In this document: positions 26,945-35,376 of the stretch, piece after piece
Layout: every line of letters begins with the position of its first letter
How positions within the stretch are numbered: position 1 is the stretch's first letter
Assembly: GCF_014197015.1 (NCBI RefSeq)
Contig: NZ_JACIET010000001.1
Location: 682,001-746,000, forward strand
DNA length: 64,000 nucleotides
Source of the DNA: Niveibacterium umoris
GTDB lineage: Bacteria > Pseudomonadota > Gammaproteobacteria > Burkholderiales > Rhodocyclaceae
Direction of reading: 5' to 3'
Translations under genes and position numbers: made by a program
Notes under the pieces: model-generated
Seen by the model: only the letters and a program-made list of their open reading frames with translations
What the model was told of the DNA's origin: nothing
The model's database searches: none

Positions 26945-27658
26945 ATGAGCGAAGCCACACAGACGCCCGATACACCTGCCGTCCAACCGGTGTCGGCACG
27001 TATTCGCGAGCGGATCTACCGCGCCAGACAGCGTTTCCACGCCAACGACAACATCTCGGCCTTCATTGAGCCCGGCGAGCTGGATGCGCTGCTCGATGAA
27101 GTCGAAGGCAAGATGAAAGGGGTGCTGGAGAGCCTCGTCATCGATACCGAGAGCGACCACAACACGCAGGAAACCGCGCGTCGGGTGGCCAAGATGTACC
27201 TGACCGAGGTGTTCCGGGGCCGCTACATGCCGGCCCCGCCGGTGACCGAGTTCCCCAACGCCGAACGACTCAACGAGCTGATGATCGTCGGCCCGATCAC
27301 CGTGCGTAGCGCCTGCAGTCACCACTTCTGCCCGATCATGGGGCGCTTGTGGATAGGCCTGATGCCCAACGAGCATTCGAACCTGATCGGGCTCTCGAAG
27401 TACTCGCGACTGGCCGAGTGGATCATGAGCCGCCCCCAGATCCAGGAGGAAGCGATCACCCAGATGGCGGAGCTGCTGATGCGCAAGGTCAGCCCAGACG
27501 GCCTCGCGGTGGTCATGGAGGCCGATCACTTCTGCATGCACTGGCGCGGGGTCAAGGATTCCGAAACCAAGATGATCAACAGCGTGATGCGCGGATCATT
27601 CCTCAAGGATGCGGCGCTGCGCCGCGAGTTCCTCTCTCTGCTCAACCTGAAAAACTGA
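26945..27658 (+). CDS. folE: GTP cyclohydrolase I
   Basis: This enzyme converts GTP to dihydroneopterin triphosphate, the entry to folate/pterin synthesis (237 aa, homodecamer in characterised relatives). The zinc ligands lie in SACSHHFCP (C124, H127) plus the later ADHFCMHWRG (cysteine about 197). The N-terminal 30 residues are a variable extension. It is followed after 7 nt by a BLUF photoreceptor gene, an unusual partner for a housekeeping enzyme. Confidence 0.95.
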   Translation: MSEATQTPDTPAVQPVSARIRERIYRARQRFHANDNISAFIEPGELDALLDEVEGKMKGVLESLVIDTESDHNTQETARRVAKMYLTEVFRGRYMPAPPVTEFPNAERLNELMIVGPITVRSACSHHFCPIMGRLWIGLMPNEHSNLIGLSKYSRLAEWIMSRPQIQEEAITQMAELLMRKVSPDGLAVVMEADHFCMHWRGVKDSETKMINSVMRGSFLKDAALRREFLSLLNLKN

Positions 27659-27665
27659 GGCACCG

Positions 27666-28094
27666 ATGCTCGTACGTTTGCTCTACGCCAGTCGTGCGGC
27701 GACGCCGCTCACGTCCACCGTGGTGGATTCGATCCTCGCGCAGTCGCGTGACCACAACCCCAAGTTCGGCATTACCGGCATCCTCTGCTACAGCGACGAC
27801 CTGTTCCTCCAGGTGCTCGAAGGCGGACGCGACGAGGTGTGCGAACTGTTCAACGCGATCGTGCGCGATGACCGCCATACGAACGTGCGCATCCTCTCGT
27901 TCGAAGAGATTCCGGAGCGCCGCTTCGGGGGCTGGACGATGGGCCATGTGAACATGGCGACGGTCAACCCGTCGCTGCTACTCAAGTACACCGAGCGGCC
28001 GCAACTGAACCCGTTCAACTGCTCCGGGCAGGCGTCCATGGCGCTGCTGCTCGAGTTGATCGCCACCGCATCGGTCATCGGGCGCTGCGCATGA
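27666..28094 (+). CDS. BLUF-domain blue-light photoreceptor
   Basis: This is a short flavin photoreceptor of 142 aa, essentially one BLUF domain. The light-switch residues are present with the canonical spacing: Y7 (RLLYASR), N31 and Q49 (LFLQVLEGG), with W/M in GGWTMGHVNM. There is no output domain, so it must signal through a partner. It lies 7 nt after folE, so the two are likely co-transcribed; a terminator follows 70 nt downstream. Confidence 0.93.
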   Translation: MLVRLLYASRAATPLTSTVVDSILAQSRDHNPKFGITGILCYSDDLFLQVLEGGRDEVCELFNAIVRDDRHTNVRILSFEEIPERRFGGWTMGHVNMATVNPSLLLKYTERPQLNPFNCSGQASMALLLELIATASVIGRCA

Positions 28095-28163
28095 TCCGCT
28101 GATCGGGCGCGGTGTCGGCGATTCGCCGGCGAAGACTTTACTGCATCGTTCTTTTCAAAGAAG

Positions 28164-28190
28164 AAGGGGGCCTTTCCGGCCCCCTTTTCT
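28164..28190 (+). terminator. Rho-independent terminator after folE-BLUF
   Basis: AAGGGGGCC (28164-28172) pairs with GGCCCCCTT (28178-28186) around a 5-nt loop, followed by TTCTTATT. It lies 70 nt after the BLUF stop on the plus strand. Confidence 0.9.
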
Positions 28191-28680
28191 TATTGTCTGT
28201 TCGCGATATCGCCGCGTGCCTTTCCGAAGTTCATTGCTCGCACCAATTAATCCTGCACATGAGGAATGAACTGCAATCAGGAATAAATGCTGAATGCATT
28301 GCAGGAATTCCGCCTACACGATTCGATTTTCGCGCTCGATTGCCTGGTTATGGGAATGCATTCCATATTTTCTTGATAAAGCAGCAGGGGGATAAACACT
28401 TTGTGGCAAGTGGCATATCTGTGATGGCTGTAAATCAAGTGCCGATGGGCATTTGAGCGATATTGAAATGACTTTGCGATAGTTCAGAAGGCGGAATGCA
28501 TGGCCGAAAAAGCGGTCTATCGAGAATGTGCATGTCATTTACCAATTGCCGCTCATTCCGAAAAATGCGCCGTTCGTCGTGTCATAAATTATTCACTTCG
28601 TCCACCTACGCAATTGGGCCTAAACATGAAAGTAACAGGAGCGGCTAGGGCCTGGCATTGCGGCAATTCTTGAGAGTGCG

Positions 28681-28700
28681 TTCCGACATGCTTGTCGGAA
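28681..28700. promoter_or_regulatory. Perfect 8-bp inverted repeat, candidate operator of the kinase operon
   Basis: TTCCGACA-TGCT-TGTCGGAA lies 82 nt upstream of the kinase ATG. There is no T-tract. A dimeric regulator of TetR/MarR/LysR type could bind; which one is unknown. Confidence 0.55.
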
Positions 28701-28781
28701 TATGCCTGACAGATACCGGATGCCACCTCATATGGCTGCTTTCTCCGGGTCGAAAACGCACTTGAACGAGGGGCCGGGAAC

Positions 28782-30929
28782 ATGCTGAAACTGGGTTTGG
28801 GCAAGTACCGATTGATCGTCATCCTGATCACGCTGTTTCTGGTGTTCGACGTCGGCGTGCTCGGGATGACTTTCGTGATTTCGCGGCAGCTGACAGCTGA
28901 TGCCATGTCGATCAACCTCGCGGGTCAGCACCGCTACCTGATCCAGAAGCTGGCGAAGACCGCCTTGCTGATCGATCAGGATGCGACGCAGGGCACCTTC
29001 GACAGTAACGGCACCTCCAGCCTGAACGAGGTCAAGGACCTGATCGCGACCGCAGATCGCTTCAACGCGATCAACGCAACCTTCGATGGTGGCGCGAAGC
29101 TGCCGGACATGGTCGAGGATCTGGCTCTGACCCCGAGCCAGGACGAGCAGGCGGCCGCACTGTTTGCGCTGGTGAAGGACCTGTGGGCCCCGATCAACGC
29201 CGAGGTGCAGGCGCTCAATCAGCCCAAGCCGGGTTTCCGGCCGGATGTCGGGCCGCTGCTGCAGGTGCTGATCCCGAACAACCTGAACCTGCTGAGCACG
29301 ACGAACATCCTCACCAGCCGGCTTGAAGCGCTGTCGGCCGCGAAGGCCGCGAAGCTGCGCATGGTGCAGATAGCCGGCATGGTGCTGGCGCTCGCGAACT
29401 TCGGATTCATCCTGTACAGCTTCCTCGGCCAGCTCCGGAAGAGCGACATGGCGGTGGAGCGCGCGCAGCGCGAGACGGCGGACATTCTGCGCACCACTCA
29501 GGAAGGCCTGTTCCTGCTCGACCCCGAATTCCGCATGGGATCGCAGACATCGAACGCGCTCTCGAAGATCCTCGGCGTCGAAGCGAAGCCGGGCGAGAGC
29601 TTCCTCGATTTGCTCAAGCCGCTGGTGACGCCGAAGACCTATGAGACTGCCAAGGAGTACATCGAACTCCTGCTGCGCCACGATGTGAAAGAGAAACTGG
29701 TCGCCAGCCTCAATCCGCTCGACTGCATCGAGATCAGCACGGTCCGGCAGAACGGCGCCGTCGAATCACGCTTCCTGCAGATCCGCTTCAACCGGGTGCT
29801 CCAGGACCAGAAGGTGACGCACCTGCTGGTCACGGCGAACGACATCACCCGCCGCGTGAAGCTCGAGCGCGAACTCAAGGACAGCGAGCGCCGTGTGCAG
29901 GACCAGATGGGCATGATGGTGCACATCCTGCAGGCCGACCCTCGCCAGTTGCAGGACTTCCTGCTGGCGGCAACCGAAGGCCTCAACCAGATCAACGAAG
30001 ACCTGCGTACCGCCAGCCCGACGACCGGCGTCTCGACGCCACGGGTCGACGCGATGATGCGTGCCACGCACCGCCTCAAGGGCGACGCAGCGGCCCTGAA
30101 CCTCGAAGCCGTGACGCAGTCGCTGCATGGCTTCGAGTCGCTGCTGCAAGAGTTGCGCGCGCAGACGCGCCGCAGCAGCGACGACCTGCTGCCGGTGGCG
30201 GTGCGGGTCAAGGGCTTGTATCAGGAGATCAACGCGATCCAGGATGTGATCGCCCGGATCGGCCAGGTGCGGGGTGTGGTCAGCGTCGAGCCGCCGAAGC
30301 CTGCTCACGACCCCGAACTTGCGGCGCAGGCCTTTGTGCGGCAGTGGCGCGGGTTTGCGCAACAGCTTGCGAAGCGGCACGAGAAACAGGTGGAACTGAG
30401 CTATCAGGGCCTCGACCTCGAGACGCTGAATCCGCAACTGCGCGAAGCGGTGAACACGATGGTCAATCAGTTCATCCGCAATGCGCTGGTGCATGGCGTC
30501 GAGCAGCCGGCGGACCGCAAGAAGCGTGGCAAGTCAGAAGCGGGCCATCTCTCCGTGTACATCTCGAATCAGGGCGACGGCACGCTCGAGCTGAGCTTCC
30601 GCGACGACGGACGCGGCATCGACCCGGAACGGATACGCGATGCGGTAGTCCGCTCAGGTCGGTTCTCGGCCGACACCGCCAAGGTGCTCGACGCCCGGCG
30701 GTTGACGCTGATGATCTTCGAGCCGGGGCTCTCGACCCACGAAAAGGTCGACGAAGACGCCGGCCGTGGCGTCGGCCTCGATGCCGTGAAGGAAATGATT
30801 ACCCGTCTGGGCGGGCGCATCCGCATCGGCACGACGACCGGCGAGTACTGCCACTTCCGCGTGCAACTGCCGATGAAGGCCGAACCGCGCGACACCACCA
30901 TCGATGACACGATCAAGGAGGTCGCCTGA
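28782..30929 (+). CDS. Membrane sensor with PilJ/NarX-like periplasmic domain, PAS, HPt and CheA-like kinase domain
   Basis: This is a 715-aa hybrid sensor. A membrane segment near 8-33 and another near 193-215 flank a periplasmic domain. The latter's INLAGQHRYLIQKLAK (about 44-59) resembles the P-box/PilJ motif of nitrate-type sensors. A PAS domain (about 235-365) is followed by an HPt domain with phosphoacceptor H430 (ATHRLKGD) and a CheA-type ATPase: N box NALVHG (about 566), DDGRG (about 608), GRGVGL (about 662). No CheW-binding domain follows. It would phosphorylate the CheY encoded next; the genes touch at 30929. Confidence 0.9.
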   Translation: MLKLGLGKYRLIVILITLFLVFDVGVLGMTFVISRQLTADAMSINLAGQHRYLIQKLAKTALLIDQDATQGTFDSNGTSSLNEVKDLIATADRFNAINATFDGGAKLPDMVEDLALTPSQDEQAAALFALVKDLWAPINAEVQALNQPKPGFRPDVGPLLQVLIPNNLNLLSTTNILTSRLEALSAAKAAKLRMVQIAGMVLALANFGFILYSFLGQLRKSDMAVERAQRETADILRTTQEGLFLLDPEFRMGSQTSNALSKILGVEAKPGESFLDLLKPLVTPKTYETAKEYIELLLRHDVKEKLVASLNPLDCIEISTVRQNGAVESRFLQIRFNRVLQDQKVTHLLVTANDITRRVKLERELKDSERRVQDQMGMMVHILQADPRQLQDFLLAATEGLNQINEDLRTASPTTGVSTPRVDAMMRATHRLKGDAAALNLEAVTQSLHGFESLLQELRAQTRRSSDDLLPVAVRVKGLYQEINAIQDVIARIGQVRGVVSVEPPKPAHDPELAAQAFVRQWRGFAQQLAKRHEKQVELSYQGLDLETLNPQLREAVNTMVNQFIRNALVHGVEQPADRKKRGKSEAGHLSVYISNQGDGTLELSFRDDGRGIDPERIRDAVVRSGRFSADTAKVLDARRLTLMIFEPGLSTHEKVDEDAGRGVGLDAVKEMITRLGGRIRIGTTTGEYCHFRVQLPMKAEPRDTTIDDTIKEVA

Positions 30930-31306
30930 TGGCTCTCAAACTGATGATCGTGGATGACTCAAACATCATCCGCAGCAAGATCACCCGCACGTTGTCGCAG
31001 CACGACATGGAAGTGGTGGCGACCGCCAGCAACGGCGAGGAGGCAGTGAAGCGCTTCGGCGAGAAGAAGCCCGACGTGGTGACGATGGACCTGACGATGC
31101 CGCGCATGGACGGGCTCGAATGCATCCGCGCGCTGCGCAAGCTCAACCCGACGATCCGGATCCTGGTGGTGTCGGCGCTGGCCGACAAGGCGACCGCGAT
31201 CCAGGCGCTGAAGGAGGGTGCGCAGGGCTTTCTCTGCAAGCCTTTCTCGGAAACCGATCTCACCGAGGCGATGGAAGAACTTCTTGGGGACGACGCAAAT
31301 GGATGA
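30929..31306 (+). CDS. CheY-like single-domain response regulator
   Basis: This is a receiver-only protein of 125 aa with acidic pocket D9-D10, phosphoacceptor D54 (TMDLTMPRMDG) and the conserved Lys in LCKPF near 103. The start overlaps the last base of the kinase gene. It most likely receives phosphate from H430 of that kinase and is dephosphorylated by the CheX encoded next. There is no DNA-binding domain, so the output is by protein contact (motor, pilus or enzyme). Confidence 0.93.
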   Translation: MALKLMIVDDSNIIRSKITRTLSQHDMEVVATASNGEEAVKRFGEKKPDVVTMDLTMPRMDGLECIRALRKLNPTIRILVVSALADKATAIQALKEGAQGFLCKPFSETDLTEAMEELLGDDANG

Positions 31307-31745
31307 GCAACAACTTCGTGTCTTCATCGACATAGTCACCCAGTACTTCGAACGGCAGACCGGCAAGGCGCCGGAAGTCGGCAGCCCCTACCTGGGCGAG
31401 GCAAGCGCGCTGCCGATCTACGACTTCACCGGGGTGATCGGCATCTCGGGCGAGCGGCAGGGCTGCGTCTACGTCACCGCACACCGTGACCTGCTGCGCC
31501 AGCTCTTGCTGCATGTCGGCGAGTCGGATGTGTCGGACACCAACCTGTGCGATCTCGTCGGCGAGGTGGCCAACACCATCTCCGGCAACGCACGCCGCTT
31601 CTTCGGGCCGGATTTCATGATCTCGGTGCCGGTGATCGTGTCGGGCAACGCCAAGGCGATCCAGGTGCCGAAGAGCGTCAAGGCCTACATCCTGCCGCTG
31701 CGCTGGCACAAGTTCGAAGCCGCGCTGGTGGTGAGCCTGCAGTGA
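31299..31745 (+). CDS. CheX-family CheY phosphatase
   Basis: This is a 148-aa CheC/CheX/FliY-type phosphatase. The catalytic ExxN signature appears in LVGEVANTISGNARR (about 81-95). It overlaps cheY by 8 nt and is the third member of a kinase-receiver-phosphatase triad. The start ATG at 31299 lies inside the cheY end, with GGGGA upstream; the frame is open further up without support. Confidence 0.9.
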   Translation: MDEQQLRVFIDIVTQYFERQTGKAPEVGSPYLGEASALPIYDFTGVIGISGERQGCVYVTAHRDLLRQLLLHVGESDVSDTNLCDLVGEVANTISGNARRFFGPDFMISVPVIVSGNAKAIQVPKSVKAYILPLRWHKFEAALVVSLQ

Positions 31746-31776
31746 GCGCTGAACCTTCGGGGCAAGGAGACGGAAC

Positions 31777-32790
31777 ATGAAACGTTTGACCGGATGGCTG
31801 CGCGGCGGGCTCGCGGCGACCATGCTTGTGGCCACGCTGGCCGAGGCGGATACGACGCTGATCAATGCGTCGTCGAACATCAACCAGGATCTCTTTCAGG
31901 AGTACAACGCCGCCTTCGTCCGCTACTGGCGCGGCAAGACCGGCGAAGCGGTGACGATCAAGCAGACGCATGCGCAGTCGACCAACCAGGTGGCGCGGAT
32001 ACGCAATGGCGAGGAAGCCGACGTCGTCACGCTTGCCGTGTCGCTCGACATCGACACCATTGCGTCGGCGGGACTGATGCCGACCGATTGGCAGGGGCGC
32101 CTTGCCAACCATTCGTCACCCTTCACCTCGACCGTGGTGTTCCTGGTGCGGCGTGGGAACCCGCGGCAGATCAAGGACTGGAACGACCTGGTGCGTTGGG
32201 GCATCAACGTCGTCACCTCGAACCCGAAGAGCTCCGGTATTGCGCGCTGGGGGCACCTTGCTGCCTACGGTTACGCCCTGCGCCAACCGGGTGGCAACGA
32301 CACCACCGCGAAGCTCTTCCTCAAGCGGCTGTATGGCAACAACCGGGTGCTGGAATACACCGCACGCGGCGCCACCACGGCGTTCACGAAGAACAAGATC
32401 GGCGACGTGATGGTGACCTGGGAAAGCGAGGCCATGCAGGTGGTCGCCGCCGCACCGGACGAATACGAGATCGTGGTGCCGAGCATGTCGATCGTGGCCG
32501 AACCGCCGGTCGCGATGGTCGACAAGATGGTGGACAAGCGTGGCACCCGCAAGCTCGCCGACGCATACCTGCACTACCTGTATTCGCCGGAAGCGCAAGA
32601 GATGCTCGTCAAGTACAACTACCGGCCGGCCGATCCGGCGCTCGCCGAGAAATACGCCAAGCGCTTCAAGCCGCTGACGCTATTCCGGGTCGACGAGGTC
32701 TTCGGCAGCTGGCAGTCGGCTTTCAAGGCGCACTTCACGGACGGTGGTGTGCTGGACCAGGTGTATGACCCCTATCGCAATGCGTCCTGA
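31777..32790 (+). CDS. Sulfate/thiosulfate-binding periplasmic protein
   Basis: This is an Sbp/CysP-type receptor of 337 aa with a signal peptide ending LAEA (about residue 24). It shows the family blocks TLINASSNINQDLFQEYN, QTHAQSTNQVARI and SNPKSSGIARWG. CysTWA transport genes are absent. It follows cheX by 31 nt with AAGGAGA upstream, so it is probably in the same operon, which suggests a signalling or scavenging role beside the sensor. Confidence 0.9.
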   Translation: MKRLTGWLRGGLAATMLVATLAEADTTLINASSNINQDLFQEYNAAFVRYWRGKTGEAVTIKQTHAQSTNQVARIRNGEEADVVTLAVSLDIDTIASAGLMPTDWQGRLANHSSPFTSTVVFLVRRGNPRQIKDWNDLVRWGINVVTSNPKSSGIARWGHLAAYGYALRQPGGNDTTAKLFLKRLYGNNRVLEYTARGATTAFTKNKIGDVMVTWESEAMQVVAAAPDEYEIVVPSMSIVAEPPVAMVDKMVDKRGTRKLADAYLHYLYSPEAQEMLVKYNYRPADPALAEKYAKRFKPLTLFRVDEVFGSWQSAFKAHFTDGGVLDQVYDPYRNAS

Positions 32791-32835
32791 GCAGGCTACG
32801 TGGGCAAGCTAACCAGGACGACAAAGGAACTGCAC

Positions 32836-33873
32836 ATGAACCGAATTCTGCAGACGTGTCTCGCGATCGTTGCGTTCGCGGCCTTGCCGGGCCTCGCAAC
32901 GGCAGCGGAGGTGACTGGGGCGGGCGCATCGTCGCCGCGGCAGGTCTATCTCAAATGGGCGGCGGCCTATGGCAAGGCGAGCGGCAATACGATCCGCTAT
33001 CAGTCGATCGGATCGGGTGGTGGGGTGAAGGAAGTCGCGGCGAAGAGTGTGGACTTCGGCGCGTCCGACATCCCGCTGTCGGAATCGGAACTGGAGAAAC
33101 GCGGGCTCTTGCAGTTCCCGGTGCTGATCGGCGCGGCGGTGCCCTTCGTCAATCTGCCGGGCGTGAAAGAGGGCGAATTGCGGCTGACCGGGCCACTGCT
33201 TGCCGACATCTTCCGCGGCCGCATCACCCGTTGGGATGACCCGCGCATCAAGGAAGTGAATAGCGTGTCGCTGCCGTCGATGTCGATCATCGTGGTGCAT
33301 CGTGACGATGCGGCCGGTGTGTCTTTCCTGCTCACCCATTACCTTTCAAAAGTCAGCGAGGAGTGGCGCGGCAACCAGGGAACAGGCACTGCGGTGCAGT
33401 GGCCGACCGGCCTCGGCGGCAAAGGTGACGAAGGGGTCGCGACCTTTGTCGGGCGCCTGCCCGGCGCGATCGGGTACGCCGAATACGGGTATGCGCGCGC
33501 CAAGCACCTTGCCAGCGTCAGCCTGCAGAACCGCAGCGGGGCATTCGTCGTGGCGGACGAAAAGAGCCTCTCGGCGGCAGCGGCCGCCGCCGAGTGGGAA
33601 AAGAGCGCCTACGGCGAGGTGCTGAGTGACCAGGCCGCGCCGGATGCCTGGCCGATCAGCGGTGCCAGCTTTGTCTTAGTGCAGAAGTCGAGCGAGAAGG
33701 TCGGTCAGACGATCGCGGTGCTGAAGTTCTTCGAGTGGTCGTACGCGAACGGCGGAAAGCTCGCGCTCGAATCCGGCTATGTGCCGCTGCCCCCGGCAAC
33801 CGTGACACAGGTCAGCAATGCCTGGCAGCGCATCCGCGATGCGGGCGGCAAGACTGTCTCGCTGGCGCAGTAG
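32836..33873 (+). CDS. Phosphate-binding periplasmic protein, PstS-like
   Basis: This is a 345-aa PstS family receptor. The signal peptide ends ATAA (about 23), and GAGASSP, GSGGGVKEVAAKSVDFGASDIPL and QGTGTAVQWP are phosphate-binding blocks of PstS. No pstCAB-phoU follows. The start at 32836 has AAAGGA upstream and lies 45 nt after the sulfate-binding gene, so both receptors probably belong to the same transcript as the CheA-like module. Confidence 0.9.
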   Translation: MNRILQTCLAIVAFAALPGLATAAEVTGAGASSPRQVYLKWAAAYGKASGNTIRYQSIGSGGGVKEVAAKSVDFGASDIPLSESELEKRGLLQFPVLIGAAVPFVNLPGVKEGELRLTGPLLADIFRGRITRWDDPRIKEVNSVSLPSMSIIVVHRDDAAGVSFLLTHYLSKVSEEWRGNQGTGTAVQWPTGLGGKGDEGVATFVGRLPGAIGYAEYGYARAKHLASVSLQNRSGAFVVADEKSLSAAAAAAEWEKSAYGEVLSDQAAPDAWPISGASFVLVQKSSEKVGQTIAVLKFFEWSYANGGKLALESGYVPLPPATVTQVSNAWQRIRDAGGKTVSLAQ

Positions 33874-33922
33874 CCGGGATCGCGGGTTCGAAGAAGACGC
33901 GGTGATCAGAGAGGCAAGAAGC

Positions 33923-35221
33923 ATGTGGGAAACGAGCGACATCAAGCCCGCAGTAGCGCCCCGGAAAGCCAGCCGCAAGAAGCTGGCGGAACGGGGTGTC
34001 CCGCAGCCGGTGGCACATGGTGCCCTGTCGCACATTCGCGTGCTCGATCTGTCGCGCGTGCTGGCTGGGCCGTGGGCAACGCAGTTGCTCGGTGACCTGG
34101 GCGCCGAAGTGATCAAGATCGAGCGACCGGGCCACGGCGACGATACCCGTACCTATGGGCCGCCCTGGGTGAAGGACGAGGCCGGCGAAGAGACGGGTTT
34201 GTCTGCCTACTATTCGTGCGCAAACCGCAACAAGGAATCGATCACGATCGACTTTACCCGGCCTGCCGGTCAGGCGCTGGTGCGGCAACTCGCCGAGCAG
34301 TCCGACGTGCTGGTCGAAAACTTCAAGGTCGGCACGCTTGCACGTTACGGCCTGGATTACGCAACGCTGGCGAAGATCAATCCCCGCCTGATCTACTGCT
34401 CGATCACCGGCTTCGGGCAGGACGGCCCGTATGCAGAGCGGTCCGGTTACGACTTCCTGATCCAGGGCATGGGCGGCCTGATGAGCATCACCGGTGCGCC
34501 GAACGGCACGCCGACGAAGGTTGGCGTTGCCCTGACCGATGTGATGACCGGGCTCTACGCCAGCAACGCGATCCTCGCTGCGCTGGCCTGGCGCGAACGC
34601 AGCGGGGAAGGGCAGCACATCGATCTGGGCATGCTGGATGTGCAGATCGCCGCGCTCGCCAACCAGGCATCGAACTACCTCGCGACCGGTGTCGCGCCCC
34701 CGCGGATCGGCAATGCGCATCCGAACATCGTGCCCTATGACGCGTGCCCGACGGCCGATGGCCACATGATTCTGGCGGTGGGCAACGACGCGCAGTTCGC
34801 GCGTTTCTGCATGGAAGCGGGAACGGACTGGCTGGCAGATTCCCGCTTCGGTACGAACGCGGCACGGGTGAAGCACCGCGACATCCTGATCCCCCTGGTG
34901 CATGAAGTCACCCGCACACGCAGCACGGCTGAGTGGGTGAGCGCGCTCGAGGCAGCGGGCGTTCCTTGCGGGCCGATCAACGACATCTGTCAGGTATTCG
35001 ACGATCCCCATGTACGCCACCGCGGCATGCGGGTCGAGATTCCGCATCCGCAAACCGGTACTGTGCCCGTGGTACGCAATCCGATACGGATGTCGAAGAC
35101 GCCGGCGACATATCGTCGCCCACCTCCGGGGCTCGGCAGTGACACCCGCGAGTTGCTGGAGCGCCTGCTCGGCAAGGAAGCGGATGCAATCGATGCCCTC
35201 AGCCGCGATCGGGTGATCTGA
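33923..35221 (+). CDS. Class III CoA-transferase (CaiB/BaiF family)
   Basis: This is a 432-aa family III enzyme moving CoA between carboxylic acids. IRVLDLSRVLAGPWATQLLGDLGAEVIKIE (about 38-67) is the typical N-terminal CoA-binding block, and SGYDFLIQGMGGLMSITG (about 174-191) holds the catalytic Asp. It resembles the succinate-hydroxymethylglutarate/glutarate CoA-transferase subgroup, but no acyl-CoA dehydrogenase gene is adjacent to confirm a substrate. GAGAGG precedes the start at 33923. Confidence 0.92.
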   Translation: MWETSDIKPAVAPRKASRKKLAERGVPQPVAHGALSHIRVLDLSRVLAGPWATQLLGDLGAEVIKIERPGHGDDTRTYGPPWVKDEAGEETGLSAYYSCANRNKESITIDFTRPAGQALVRQLAEQSDVLVENFKVGTLARYGLDYATLAKINPRLIYCSITGFGQDGPYAERSGYDFLIQGMGGLMSITGAPNGTPTKVGVALTDVMTGLYASNAILAALAWRERSGEGQHIDLGMLDVQIAALANQASNYLATGVAPPRIGNAHPNIVPYDACPTADGHMILAVGNDAQFARFCMEAGTDWLADSRFGTNAARVKHRDILIPLVHEVTRTRSTAEWVSALEAAGVPCGPINDICQVFDDPHVRHRGMRVEIPHPQTGTVPVVRNPIRMSKTPATYRRPPPGLGSDTRELLERLLGKEADAIDALSRDRVI

Positions 35222-35376
35222 GCGATCGTCTTTTGCTCGACGTGGCTGGGCCAGCGATCAGCCTCGCTCGGCGAGGTGTCGCCACTTCGATGAATTGCAA
35301 AGATTGACGTCACCCTCGCCGCGCGCGGACACTGCAATGATCATCGCTGGAAGCCGTGTTCCTGAGGACGATCGTC

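Larger units (their letters stand above)
28095..28781. other. Long AT-enriched non-coding leader before the CheA-like kinase
   Basis: This 687-bp stretch is visibly less GC-rich than the genome. It holds the folE-BLUF terminator at the left, three copies of GAATGCAT (28292, 28354, 28494), a 12-bp palindrome GGAATGCATTCC (28353-28364) and a 20-bp inverted repeat (28681-28700). A 114-codon open frame at 28112-28456 runs through the terminator hairpin and has no ribosome site, so I do not call it a gene. Confidence 0.6.

Noticed and set aside
28112-28456. 114-codon frame after the BLUF gene
   Set aside because: It reads through the folE-BLUF terminator hairpin, lacks a ribosome site and has no recognisable motif.
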